Position numbers and translations under genes: made by a program. The notes under the pieces are model-generated. The model searched no databases. It was not told the origin of the DNA and saw only the letters and a program-made list of their open reading frames with translations. A DNA stretch of 64,000 nucleotides, from NCBI GenBank assembly GCA_964615375.1, contig CAZTOW010000005.1, positions 221,007-285,006 on the forward strand. The letters are read 5' to 3'. This document shows, one piece after another, positions 17,400 to 26,347 of the stretch; the first letter of the stretch is position 1; the number at the start of each line of letters is the position of its first letter. The stretch is from CAZKWG01 sp964615375. Its GTDB lineage: Bacteria; Myxococcota_A; UBA796; CAZKWG01.

Positions 17400-17981
17400 T
17401 CAGCCCTTCTGGGGGGCGCCGCCCTCGAGCGGCGTGGGCGGAGGCTCCATCGGGGCGTTGGCCTGGTCCTTCTCCAGGAACAGGTAGTGGATGCCGAACA
17501 TCCCGAGGCCGATGACGATGGCGGCGTCGGCGACGTTGAAGCTGGGCCACTCGCTGGAGCCGAGCGGGCTCTTGATGAGCCAGGCGGAGAGCGTGGGGTG
17601 CTCGGTGTAGACGCGGAGGAAGTCGGTGACGGAGCCCTTGTCGATGCGGTCGATGAGGTTGCCGAGCGCCCCGCTCAGGATGAGCCCGATGGCGCTGGAC
17701 TGGAAGCGGTCCTCATCGGGGAGCTCGCGCAGCATGTAGACCAGCAGGCCCAGGGCCAGCGCGGTGAACACGATGAAGAACGTGATCTGGCCGTGCATCA
17801 CGCCGAAGGCCGCGCCGCGATTCTGCGCGTGGACCAGCGAGAAGGACAGGACGCTGGTGTCGAAGACCGGGATCTCCTCCACCTGGTAGCGGATGTTCTT
17901 GACGACCCAGATCTTCGTCACCTGGTCCAGGATCACGAAGGCCAACGCGATGAGCCCGGCCAGGGTGTATTTGCGCTTCAC
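17400..17981 (-). CDS. lspA: Lipoprotein signal peptidase (signal peptidase II)
   Basis: 193 residues with four transmembrane helices. Catalytic motifs are present: NRGAAFGV, GNLIDRIDKGSVTDF (first catalytic Asp region) and FNVADAAIVIGLG (second Asp). It cleaves prolipoproteins before the lipidated cysteine. The abundance of lipoproteins in this window fits its need. The C-terminus has a roughly 20-residue Pro-rich extension (MEPPPTPLEGG) beyond the usual length. Confidence 0.93.
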   Translation of the reverse strand: MKRKYTLAGLIALAFVILDQVTKIWVVKNIRYQVEEIPVFDTSVLSFSLVHAQNRGAAFGVMHGQITFFIVFTALALGLLVYMLRELPDEDRFQSSAIGLILSGALGNLIDRIDKGSVTDFLRVYTEHPTLSAWLIKSPLGSSEWPSFNVADAAIVIGLGMFGIHYLFLEKDQANAPMEPPPTPLEGGAPQKG

Positions 17982-18106
17982 GGAAGACCTCCGGATCCAC
18001 TCTAGCGGAGTGCGACCTCACCAGCAATCTCTACCCCGTCCTGAGCGAGGCAAGCTGCGCGCGCGCGCGTTATGGACTGAATCACCATTCATCCGAGGGA
18101 GCGGTC

Positions 18107-19783
18107 ATGCAGCGCGAATCCATGCCGGTCGATGTGCTGTTCGTGGGAGGGGGGCCGAGCTGCCTGGCCGGGGCGATCCACCTGATGGACCTCATCGCCC
18201 GCCACAACGAGACGGCCCCGGACGAGGCGAAGATCCAGGAGCCGATGATCGCGCTCATCGAGAAGGGCTCGGAGGTTGGGGCCCACGGCATCTCCGGCGC
18301 GGTGCTGGACACGCGCGCGCTCGAAGAGCTCATCCCCGACTGGAAGGAGCGCGGCTGCCCGGTCGAGCGCTACGTGGACCACGAGGAGATGGTCTTCCTC
18401 ACGGAGAAGCGGGCGATGAAGGCGCCGCTCATGCCGCCGCCGCTCTCCGATCATGGCCGCCCCATCATCTCCATCGCCCGTTTTCAGAAGTGGCTGGCGG
18501 GAATCGCCGAGGAGAAGGGGGTCAACATCTTCCCCGGCTTCGGCGGCTGGGAACTGCTGTGGGACGGGGACCGCGTCAACGGCGTGCGCACGGGCGACAA
18601 GGGCCTGGACAAGCATGGGCAGCCCACCAACCGCTTCGAGCCAGGCATGGACCTGGAGGCGAAGGTCACCATCCTCGGGGAGGGGCCGCGCGGCCACCTG
18701 GTGCGGCAGCTCATCGAGAAGCGCGGGCTGGACAAGGGCTCGGAGCCGCAGGTCTACGAGATCGGGGTCAAGGAGATCCTGGAGCTCCCGCCGGGCTCGG
18801 TGAAGCAGGGCGAGGTCACGCTGACCATGGGCTTCCCGCTGGACTACGAGACCTTCGGCGGGGCCTTCATCTACTCCCTGGAGGGTGACCGGGTGGCCAT
18901 CGGGCTGCTGGTGGGGCTGGACGCGCAGGACCCGGCGATGGACGCCCACTACCTGCTCCAGAAGCTGAAGAACCACCCGCACATCCGCGAGAAGCTGAAG
19001 GGCGGCAAGGTCGTCAAGTACGGCGCCAAGACCGTGACCACGGGCGGCTGGGCCAGCATCCCCAAGCTGTACACCGACGGCGCGATGATCGTCGGCGACT
19101 CGGCGAGCTTCCTCAACCCGCTGCGCATCAAGGGCATCCACCTCTCCATGAAGTCGGGGATGCTGGCGGCGGAGGCGGCGTTTGAGGCGCTCAAGCGCGG
19201 CGAGGCCACCGAGGCGGTCCTCTCCCGCTACAAGGAGGCGCTGGACGCGAGCTGGGTGCGCGAGGAGATGGAGCCGGCCAAGAACTTCCACGCCGCCTTC
19301 AAGAGCGGGCTCTTCAGCGGGCTGTTCAAGAGCGGGCTCCAGATGCTGTTCGGGCCGGGCGACGAGATCCAGCACATCGAGGCCGACTACAAGCGGATGA
19401 AGAAGATCGCCGCCTACCACGGCAGCAAGGGCTTCCCCAGCCGCGACGACCTGAGCTACGACGGGACCTACCTCATCGACAAGCTCACGGACGTCTACCA
19501 CTCGGGCACCAAGCACGACGAGCACCAGCCGGCGCACCTGCACGTGCTCCAGCCGGACATCTGCGGGACGAAGTGCGCCGAGGAGTACGGCAACCCCTGC
19601 GAGCGCTTCTGCCCGGCCCAGGTCTACAACATGGAGACCGACGAGCACACGGGCAAGCGAAAGCTGCGGATCGACTTCTCGAACTGCGTGCACTGCAAGA
19701 CCTGCGACATCCGCGACCCCTACCAGATCATCCGCTGGGTGCCGCCGGAGGGCGGGGACGGGCCGGAGTACGGGGTGCTCTGA
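18107..19783 (+). CDS. Electron transfer flavoprotein-ubiquinone oxidoreductase
   Basis: 558 residues, the usual ETF-QO length. The FAD motif VGGGPSCLAGAIHLMD is near the N-terminus (residues 11-26). A ubiquinone-binding/membrane region follows, and the C-terminal [4Fe-4S] domain has DICGTKCAEEYGNPCERFC and NCVHCKTCDIRDP. It passes electrons from reduced ETF (fatty-acid and amino-acid oxidation) to the quinone pool at the inner membrane. ETF genes are not in this window. It has its own 126-bp upstream region after the divergent lspA. Confidence 0.93.
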   Translation: MQRESMPVDVLFVGGGPSCLAGAIHLMDLIARHNETAPDEAKIQEPMIALIEKGSEVGAHGISGAVLDTRALEELIPDWKERGCPVERYVDHEEMVFLTEKRAMKAPLMPPPLSDHGRPIISIARFQKWLAGIAEEKGVNIFPGFGGWELLWDGDRVNGVRTGDKGLDKHGQPTNRFEPGMDLEAKVTILGEGPRGHLVRQLIEKRGLDKGSEPQVYEIGVKEILELPPGSVKQGEVTLTMGFPLDYETFGGAFIYSLEGDRVAIGLLVGLDAQDPAMDAHYLLQKLKNHPHIREKLKGGKVVKYGAKTVTTGGWASIPKLYTDGAMIVGDSASFLNPLRIKGIHLSMKSGMLAAEAAFEALKRGEATEAVLSRYKEALDASWVREEMEPAKNFHAAFKSGLFSGLFKSGLQMLFGPGDEIQHIEADYKRMKKIAAYHGSKGFPSRDDLSYDGTYLIDKLTDVYHSGTKHDEHQPAHLHVLQPDICGTKCAEEYGNPCERFCPAQVYNMETDEHTGKRKLRIDFSNCVHCKTCDIRDPYQIIRWVPPEGGDGPEYGVL

Positions 19784-19843
19784 GCGCGCTCCGCGACGGT
19801 GGGGCCTTGACGGGCCCCCCCTCAGCGAGCGATAGGATCCTGG

Positions 19844-20578
19844 ATGATGCGTCTCGCGGCCATCGCAGCGCTGCTCGTCGGGTGCGACACCAACGCGCCC
19901 ACGGACCTGTCTGCCCCGGACTCGAGCGTGCTGGCCTCCACCCTGGCCTCCTCGCGACCGGAGCCGCTGGTGGAGCTGGTGCTGGAGCCGCGGGAGGCGC
20001 TGGGCGTCGAGGAGGACTGCCCGGTGGTGATCGCGCTCGACGACGCGCAGGAGCGCTGGGTGGGCGGCTGCACGCTCTCCGACGGCGGCCAGGTCGGGGG
20101 GGAGCTGATCCGCTACGACGGGCCGGAGGGCGCGTGGGTGGCGGCGGAGGGCTTCTCGCTGCGCCAGGACGGGGAGCTGCTGCTCTACCTGGACGGCGCG
20201 GTGGAGCTGCGCGAGGACGGGGACGAGATGACCTTGGACGCGGCGGCCTCCACCTGCGGGGTGGGGCTGTCCTGCGCCGAGGGGGTCTCCACCCTGGACC
20301 TGTCCTTCTCGCTCTTCCCGATCTCGACCTGGCCCTCGGACTATGACGCCACGGTCACCGGGGTCGTGGCGCTGGGCGGGGCGGCGCCGACGGCGGTGGA
20401 CGCGACCTGGAGCGTGGACGCCTCGGTCTGCGCGTCGGAGCCGGTGGACGGGCTGTTCACGCTGGCCCGGGGCGAGCGTCAGGCCATCGCGCTGGACGGC
20501 GGGCAGGACTGCGACGGCTGCGCCACCTGGAACGTCCAGGGCCTCGCGGTCGGCGAATACTGCGGCGTGAACCTGTAG
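19844..20578 (+). CDS. Hypothetical lipoprotein
   Basis: 244 residues. MMRLAAIAALLVGC is a clear lipoprotein signal with Cys14, followed by an acidic/Thr linker. The rest is beta-rich and acidic, with four cysteines in the last part (including CDGCATWNVQGL) that may form disulfides. I recognise no domain. The next lipoprotein gene begins 8 bp after its stop, so they are probably co-transcribed. Confidence 0.65.
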   Translation: MMRLAAIAALLVGCDTNAPTDLSAPDSSVLASTLASSRPEPLVELVLEPREALGVEEDCPVVIALDDAQERWVGGCTLSDGGQVGGELIRYDGPEGAWVAAEGFSLRQDGELLLYLDGAVELREDGDEMTLDAAASTCGVGLSCAEGVSTLDLSFSLFPISTWPSDYDATVTGVVALGGAAPTAVDATWSVDASVCASEPVDGLFTLARGERQAIALDGGQDCDGCATWNVQGLAVGEYCGVNL

Positions 20579-20586
20579 AGGTGCCG

Positions 20587-21195
20587 ATGCGCGCGCTCCT
20601 GCTGCTGGCCGCCCTGGGCTGCGACGCCGACGGGGGGAGCTGGGGAGGCGGCGGCACGCCCGGCGGGGGCGGGGGCGGCGGTGGGGGCGGCGACGACACC
20701 GCGGACACCGCCGACACGGGCGGCTCGGAGCACACGGGCGAGACCGGGGACAGCGGCGCGCCCGAGGGCACGGGCTACCAGGAGGGCGACGTCGCCTACG
20801 ACCTCGCCGCCGCCGACCAGGACGGCGAGGACTGGACGCTCTACGCGCAGCAGGGCCAGGAGATCGTGCTGCTGACGGGCCACATGGACTTCGGGCCCAC
20901 GCAGCAGACGATGGAGACCCTGCTGGAGCTCTCCGCGGCCTTCCCCGACGTGCTGGTGGTCGCGCTGATCGGCCGGGACGAGCTCTCCATCGCCGCGGAC
21001 GCGGACGACGCGGCGCGCTGGGTGGAGGACTACGGCCTGGATACTGCGTTGATCGACCCCTTCTACAACACGGTCAACCTGTGGTCGGAGGGGGCCTCCG
21101 CCAAGACCTACGTGATCGGGCCCCAGATGGAGATCCGGGTCGTGGTCTACGGCCCGGCGACCCTGGAGCAGCTCGCCGCGGGCCTTCAGGGCTGA
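20587..21195 (+). CDS. Lipoprotein with redoxin-like fold lacking the active-site cysteines
   Basis: 202 residues from the ATG at 20587; a GTG two codons upstream is the alternative. The signal MRALLLLAALGC is followed by a long Gly-rich run and a Thr/Asp linker (TADTADTGGSEHTGETGDSG). The C-terminal domain follows a thioredoxin/redoxin order: DLAAADQDGEDWTLY, IVLLTGHMDFGPT, LVVALIGRDE, YGLDTALIDP and KTYVIGPQMEIRVVVYG. The position where redoxins carry CxxC reads GHMDFGPT, so it cannot do thiol chemistry and may be a binding domain. It overlaps uvrC convergently by 10 bp. Confidence 0.65.
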   Translation: MRALLLLAALGCDADGGSWGGGGTPGGGGGGGGGGDDTADTADTGGSEHTGETGDSGAPEGTGYQEGDVAYDLAAADQDGEDWTLYAQQGQEIVLLTGHMDFGPTQQTMETLLELSAAFPDVLVVALIGRDELSIAADADDAARWVEDYGLDTALIDPFYNTVNLWSEGASAKTYVIGPQMEIRVVVYGPATLEQLAAGLQG

Positions 21196-23045
21196 TCGTC
21201 GTCGCGGTCGGGGGCGGGCTCACCTCGGAGCGCCGCCGACACCCGCCCGGCCAGGGCCTCGCTGAAGCCGGGGACCTCGGCGATCTGCTGTGGGCTGGCG
21301 CGCTTGACGGCGGACGCGCTGCCGAAGTGGGTCAGCAGGGCGCGGCTGCGCACGGGCCCGAGGCCGGGCACGCTCTGGAGCCGGCTCTGGAGGTTGCGCC
21401 GGTTGCGCACCTTGCGGTGGAAGGCGACCGCGGCGTCGTGCGTCTCGTCCCGGATGGCCTGCAGCAGGAGCAGCGCGGGGTTGTTGTGCTTGAGCACGAT
21501 GGGGTTCTTCACGTTGGGCAGCACGATCTTGTCGGGGGTCTCTTCGTCGCCCTTGCGCCGCTCCGTGCGCGGCTTGGCGAGCCCGATGATCGGGACCTGG
21601 ACGCCGAGCTCCTCCATGACGGCCAGCGCGCTGGAGAGCTGGCCCTTGCCGCCGTCCACCACCACCAGATCCGGCCAGACCCCGTCCTCGGCGGCGCGGC
21701 GGAAGCGGCGGGCCATCACCTCGCGCATGGTGGCGAAGTCGTCGGAGCCCTCCACGGTCTTGATCTTGTAGCGGCGCCAGGCGGCGCGGTCCGGGCGCCC
21801 GTCGGTGAAGACCACCATGCTGGCGACCGGGTCGGTGCCCTGGATGTTGGAGTTGTCGAAACACTCGATGCGGCGGGGCAGGCGGGGCAGGTGGCAGACC
21901 CGCATCAGCTCGTCGAGCGCCTTGGCGTGCCGATCGGTCTCGGCCTGGTGGCGCAGGAAGGCGTGCTTCGCGTTGGAGAGGGCGAGATCGACCAGCGAGC
22001 GCTTGTCCCCGCGCTGCGGGGTGCGGAGCTGGAGCGCGCTCTTCGTGATCTCGTGACGCTCGCAGAGCACCTCGACGAGGGCGTCCTGGTCGGGGATCTC
22101 GACGGGGACCAGGATCTCGGGGGGCAGGAAGGTGCTGTCCTGGTACCAGCGGTTGAGCACGCTGGACAGCAGGTCGCCGTCGTCCTCCATCACGCCCTGG
22201 AAGGGCAGGGTGATCGCCTCCTGGAGCGCGCCCTGGCGCACGGGCAGCAGGGTGACGGCCCCGCTCTCGCCCTCGCGGTACAGGCCCCAGAGGTCGCGGT
22301 CAGCGCCCTTCGTGTCCACGGCCTGCTGGCGCTCGACGGTGGCCTGGATGGCCTTCAGCAGGTCGCGCAGGCGGGCGGCCTCCTCGAAATGCTCGGCCTC
22401 GGCGGCGGAGAACATCTCGCGTTGGAGACTGTCCATCAGCTCGTGGTTCTTGCCCTCCAGGAAGAGGGCGCTCTGGTGGATGACGCGGTCGTACTGCTCG
22501 CGCGTGCAGAGGTTCACGCAGGGGGCGAGGCAGCGGTGCATCTGGTGGAGCAGGCAGGGGCGGGTGCGCCGCGCCATCTCCTCGTCCGAGCAGGTGCGGA
22601 GCGGGAAGCGCCGGCCCAGGAACTCCAGCGTGGCGCGGGCGCGCTGGGCCGAGGTGTAGGGGCCGAAGTAGCGGGCCTTGCCGTCGGTGACGCCGCGGGT
22701 GAGCCGGTAGCGCGGCCAGGCCTCGCCGGGGTCGAGGCGCAGGTGCAGGAAGTTCGTGTCGTCGACGAGCTGGGTGTTGTAGCGGGGCCGGTGCTTCTTG
22801 ATGAGGTTGTTCTCGAGGAGCAGGGCCTCCTTCTCGGTGCGGACGACGATGATCTCCACGTCGTGGGCGGCCCGCACCAGGAAGGGCACCATCACCCGGC
22901 CGTCGTGCCCGGACAGATACTGGCGCACGCGGCTGCGGAGGTTCTTGGCCTTGCCGATGTAGAGGATGCGCCCGCGGGCGTCCTTGAAGAGGTAGACCCC
23001 AGGCTCCTGGGGGAGCGTCTCGGCGCGGGCGTGAAGGTCGGCCAT
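21186..23045 (-). CDS. uvrC: UvrABC system protein C (excinuclease subunit)
   Basis: 619 residues. It makes both incisions in nucleotide excision repair with UvrA/UvrB. The N-terminal GIY-YIG nuclease has GVYLFKDARGRILYIGKAKN, the UVR helical motif lies at AAEAEHFEEAARLRDLLKA, and the C-terminal RNase H-like nuclease contains ECFDNSNIQGTDPVAS and VVVDGGKGQLSSAL. The helix-hairpin-helix tail has VPGLGPVRSRALLTHFGSA. Complete, with no oddities. Confidence 0.96.
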   Translation of the reverse strand: MADLHARAETLPQEPGVYLFKDARGRILYIGKAKNLRSRVRQYLSGHDGRVMVPFLVRAAHDVEIIVVRTEKEALLLENNLIKKHRPRYNTQLVDDTNFLHLRLDPGEAWPRYRLTRGVTDGKARYFGPYTSAQRARATLEFLGRRFPLRTCSDEEMARRTRPCLLHQMHRCLAPCVNLCTREQYDRVIHQSALFLEGKNHELMDSLQREMFSAAEAEHFEEAARLRDLLKAIQATVERQQAVDTKGADRDLWGLYREGESGAVTLLPVRQGALQEAITLPFQGVMEDDGDLLSSVLNRWYQDSTFLPPEILVPVEIPDQDALVEVLCERHEITKSALQLRTPQRGDKRSLVDLALSNAKHAFLRHQAETDRHAKALDELMRVCHLPRLPRRIECFDNSNIQGTDPVASMVVFTDGRPDRAAWRRYKIKTVEGSDDFATMREVMARRFRRAAEDGVWPDLVVVDGGKGQLSSALAVMEELGVQVPIIGLAKPRTERRKGDEETPDKIVLPNVKNPIVLKHNNPALLLLQAIRDETHDAAVAFHRKVRNRRNLQSRLQSVPGLGPVRSRALLTHFGSASAVKRASPQQIAEVPGFSEALAGRVSAALRGEPAPDRDDDQP

Positions 23046-23104
23046 TGCTCGGATCTAACCGACCAGGGTGTCCTCGCAGGCCCCGAGCATGCTACAGGGC
23101 GCCG

Positions 23105-25309
23105 ATGCTGCTGCGCCTGCTCCTGGGGCTCGCTCACGCCGGGCCCGCTGTCGTCACGCCGCCCCTGCTGCCCGGGGAGCGGGTGCAGATCGACGGGCGT
23201 CTGGACGAGCCGGTCTGGGCGCGGGCGGCGGTGGTGGACGACTTCCTGCGCTGGAGGCCGGTCCCGGGCGGGCCGGCTCCCGGCCGCACCGAGGCGCGGA
23301 TCTGGTACGACGAGGAGCGCATCTACTTCGGCTTCGTCTGCGAGGATCCCGAGCCCGATCGCCTCCGCGCCCACGTCATGCCCCGCGAGGACATCAACAG
23401 CGACGACCAGATCGGCATCACGCTGGACACCTTCTCCGACCAGCGCTCGGCGTTCACCTTCTGGGTCAACGCGCTGGGCGTGCAGCAGGACTACCGCGAG
23501 ACGGTGAGCCTGGGGCCCAACTTCGCCTGGGACGCGGTGTGGAGCTCGCGCGGGGTGCGCACGGAGCGGGGCTACACGGTGGAGGTGGCGATCCCCTGGA
23601 AGAGCCTGTGGTACCCGCACCAGCCCGAGCAGGGCTGGGGTCTGGTGCTGCAGCGCAAGATTCCCGCGGAGAACGCCTACTATGCCTGGCCCGAGCTGGA
23701 CCACGACAAGGCCAGCGCGCTGCTCCAGGCGGGGCGGATGGAGGGCCTGAAGCCGCCCTCCCGCGCCCTGCGCCTGGACCTCATGCCCACGCTGACGGCC
23801 GGTCGAAGCTGGCTGCGCGAGGAGGGTCAGGAGCACCTGGCACCGCAGGAGGTGGGGTCCTGGACCGACGTGGTCTCGCCGGGGCTGGACCTGCGCTGGG
23901 GGCCGACCCCGGACCTCGCGCTGGACGGGACCTTGAACCCGGACTTCTCCCAGATTGAGGCCGACCCCTTCCAGATGGAGCTGAACAACCGCTTCGCGCT
24001 CTACCTGGACGAGCAGCGGCCCTTCTTCCTGTCGGGGGTGGACGCCTACGAGGATCCGAGCGACACGCTGTACACGCGCTCCATCGTGGCGCCCATCGGC
24101 GGGCTCAAGCTGACGGGTCGGCGCGGGCAGGGGACCGTCGGGGCGCTGCTGGCCTGGGACCGCAGCCCGGAGCCGAGCCTGGTCAGCGAGTGCGGGACGC
24201 GCTCGGGCTGCGAGACGCCGGGCTTCGGCGCGGACGCGGTGGACGGCGCGCACGCGGTGAACAGCGTGCTGCGCTTGAAGCGCGATCTCGGCGAGACCTG
24301 GCAGGCGGGCGGGATCGCGGCCAGGAAGGACCTGATCGACCCGGACACGCTGCGCCCGACGGCCTCGAACACCGTGCTGGGGCTCGACGTCAACGGCACC
24401 TTCGCCGATCGGCTGGCCAGCAGCGCGCAGGTGCGGGGCTCGGCGACGGGGGAGACCGGCGAGGCGCAGATGCTGGGCGGCTCGGCCTACGGCGTGCTCC
24501 AGCGCAAGGGGCAGTCGGGCTGGGGCGGGGTGCTCCTGGAGGTGGACCACGTCTCCCAGGACTTCCGGGCGGAGACGGACTTCCAGACCCGCACGGGGAC
24601 GACGGGCTTCGGGACCTACCAGCGCTATCGGGTCGAGCTCGGTGAGCGGAGCTGGATACAACCCGGGGTGGAGGGCTGGCTCAACCTCGTCCACGGCTCG
24701 GAGCTGGGCCCGGAGAGCTGGGTGGGGCTCAACCTCACGAACCAGATCGGCCCCTCGGTCGAGCTGGCCGCCTCGGCCGGGCGCGGCACGGAGCTCTACG
24801 GCGACACGCTCCAGCCCTACGTCTTCGGGTGGATGGATCTGGGGGCGGCGCCCAGCGGCTGGCTGGAGCTGGGGGTCGAGGTGGAGGGCGGCGGGACCAT
24901 CGACTACAGCACGGGGGAGCCCGCCAACCTGCTCTCCGCGGCGGGCGGGGTGCTGCTGAAGCCGCTTCCCGGCGTGCAGGTGCAGGTGGAGGCCGAGCGC
25001 CAGGACCTCTGGGCGCGCGAGGACGGGGCCCACCTCGGCTGGAGCGACATCCTGCGCGCGGAGGCGAACGCCCAGTTCACGCGGGCGCTGGGGCTGCGGG
25101 GCCTGGTGCAGGGGCGCGCGGAGGGCGATGTCGGCGGCGAGAGCACGGCGCGGGCGCTGCAGGTCTCGGCGCTGCTCTCCTGGCTCCCTTCGCCGGGGAC
25201 GGCGCTGTGGCTCGGGGTGAGCGAGGCGCGCGCGGCCCAGCAGGACGGGGCCCTGGAGCCCGACGAGCGCTCGGTCTTCGCGAAGGCCTCCTGGCTGTTC
25301 CGGCCCTGA
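23105..25309 (+). CDS. Secreted protein with CBM9-like N-terminal and DUF5916-type barrel domain
   Basis: 734 residues from the ATG at 23105; a longer in-frame start at 23045 lacks a signal peptide. MLLRLLLGLAHAG is a signal peptide. Residues about 20-220 form a carbohydrate-binding family 9-like domain (VQIDGRLDEPVWARA; YFGFVCEDPEPD; SDDQIGITLDTF). The rest matches DUF5916: LNPDFSQIEADPFQMELNNRF, EQRPFFLSGVDAYE, and many amphipathic strands ending in ASWLFRP, as in outer-membrane barrels. The role is unknown; the CBM9-like module suggests glycan contact at the surface. Confidence 0.8.
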   Translation: MLLRLLLGLAHAGPAVVTPPLLPGERVQIDGRLDEPVWARAAVVDDFLRWRPVPGGPAPGRTEARIWYDEERIYFGFVCEDPEPDRLRAHVMPREDINSDDQIGITLDTFSDQRSAFTFWVNALGVQQDYRETVSLGPNFAWDAVWSSRGVRTERGYTVEVAIPWKSLWYPHQPEQGWGLVLQRKIPAENAYYAWPELDHDKASALLQAGRMEGLKPPSRALRLDLMPTLTAGRSWLREEGQEHLAPQEVGSWTDVVSPGLDLRWGPTPDLALDGTLNPDFSQIEADPFQMELNNRFALYLDEQRPFFLSGVDAYEDPSDTLYTRSIVAPIGGLKLTGRRGQGTVGALLAWDRSPEPSLVSECGTRSGCETPGFGADAVDGAHAVNSVLRLKRDLGETWQAGGIAARKDLIDPDTLRPTASNTVLGLDVNGTFADRLASSAQVRGSATGETGEAQMLGGSAYGVLQRKGQSGWGGVLLEVDHVSQDFRAETDFQTRTGTTGFGTYQRYRVELGERSWIQPGVEGWLNLVHGSELGPESWVGLNLTNQIGPSVELAASAGRGTELYGDTLQPYVFGWMDLGAAPSGWLELGVEVEGGGTIDYSTGEPANLLSAAGGVLLKPLPGVQVQVEAERQDLWAREDGAHLGWSDILRAEANAQFTRALGLRGLVQGRAEGDVGGESTARALQVSALLSWLPSPGTALWLGVSEARAAQQDGALEPDERSVFAKASWLFRP

Positions 25310-25350
25310 GTCGTCCCGCGCCGGGCCCGCGCGTGCTAAAGATCGCGCTC

Positions 25351-26292
25351 ATGTCCGACGGCCAAGACCAGAAGCCCCCGTACCGCTGGGAGGTGTTCCG
25401 CCACTGGGCCAACCTCGCCCTGATCGCGGCGGGCGGGGTGGCGGGGGCGGTGCACGATCCCATGTGGTGGGCGTTCACCGCGGTGGCGGCGGGCGGGGTG
25501 CTGTGGGTGGTGCCCGACATGCCGCCCGTGCGCGCGGCGATCGACAAACGCTACCGGGCCAGCGACCTGCTGCGCGAGCGCGCCTACTACCTCAACGAGC
25601 TGTGGGGCCTGAACGAGCCCCCGCCGCGCGGTGGCTGGCTGAAGCGGCTCTTCGTGACGGAGGAGGCCCCGGACCCCGACGCCTACATCCGGGACCGCTC
25701 CTCGCTGGCCTGCCGGGACTACCTGGAGATGCGCGAGATCGTCCGCAAGCTGGGCGAGATGCGCGCGGTGCCGGGCACGAAGCTCTCGAGCGCGGACGTG
25801 GACCGCCTGGAGCTGGTGATCAACGGGTATCTGAGGCTGCTCATCGCGATGCGCCCGCTGTCGGCGGCGCTTCAGCGCCTGGACGTGCCCAAGCTGCAGC
25901 GCGAGGTGCGCGAGCTGGAGCGCGAGCTCCCCGAGGCCGATCTGACGGTCAAGCCTGTCCTGATGGAGCGCCTGCGCATCGCGCGGGCCCAGCTCGAGCG
26001 CTACCCGCGGCTGGAGGCCACGCTCTCCCTGCTGCGCACGCGCGCCCAGGACATGGCCCACCAGATCCGCCACATCCACGGGCAGGTGCTGGCCAACCCG
26101 GGCCAGGACGTCCACGCCATGCTCGACGAGATGGCGGGGCAGCAGGAGATGATGGGGGACCCCCTGGCCCACCTCGGCGCGGACCAGCTGGTCCGCGAGT
26201 TCCTGGAGGGGCAGAACCGCAAGAAGGACGCTCCCGAAGACGACGAAGAGGCCGATCGTGCCGCCCGCGCCGCGCGCCGGGAGCGCGCTTGA
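25351..26292 (+). CDS. Membrane protein with long helical cytoplasmic region
   Basis: 313 residues from the ATG at 25351; the longer open frame upstream overlaps the DUF5916 gene. Two close hydrophobic helices (residues about 20-58, ANLALIAAGGVAGAVHDPMW and WAFTAVAAGGVLWVVPDMP) precede a long charged helical stretch with coiled-coil character from about residue 150 to 270. The tail is acidic (APEDDEEADRAAR). Its position just before the SBP-OmpA transporter genes suggests a shared process. The two-helix/coiled-coil layout recalls XpaC-type proteins, but I cannot confirm this. Confidence 0.6.
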   Translation: MSDGQDQKPPYRWEVFRHWANLALIAAGGVAGAVHDPMWWAFTAVAAGGVLWVVPDMPPVRAAIDKRYRASDLLRERAYYLNELWGLNEPPPRGGWLKRLFVTEEAPDPDAYIRDRSSLACRDYLEMREIVRKLGEMRAVPGTKLSSADVDRLELVINGYLRLLIAMRPLSAALQRLDVPKLQREVRELERELPEADLTVKPVLMERLRIARAQLERYPRLEATLSLLRTRAQDMAHQIRHIHGQVLANPGQDVHAMLDEMAGQQEMMGDPLAHLGADQLVREFLEGQNRKKDAPEDDEEADRAARAARRERA

Positions 26293-26320
26293 CCGCAGGG
26301 GAAGCGTAGACTAGTAGGAT
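26289..26320 (+). promoter_or_regulatory. Possible promoter for the SBP-OmpA transporter operon
   Basis: TTGACC (26289-26294) overlaps the stop of the preceding gene. At 17 bp there is TAGTAG (26312-26317), or at 20 bp the better hexamer TAGGAT (26315-26320). The ATG is at 26348. Confidence 0.3.
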
Positions 26321-26347
26321 TCGTTCCAAGGACCGGAGATCGCTCGC

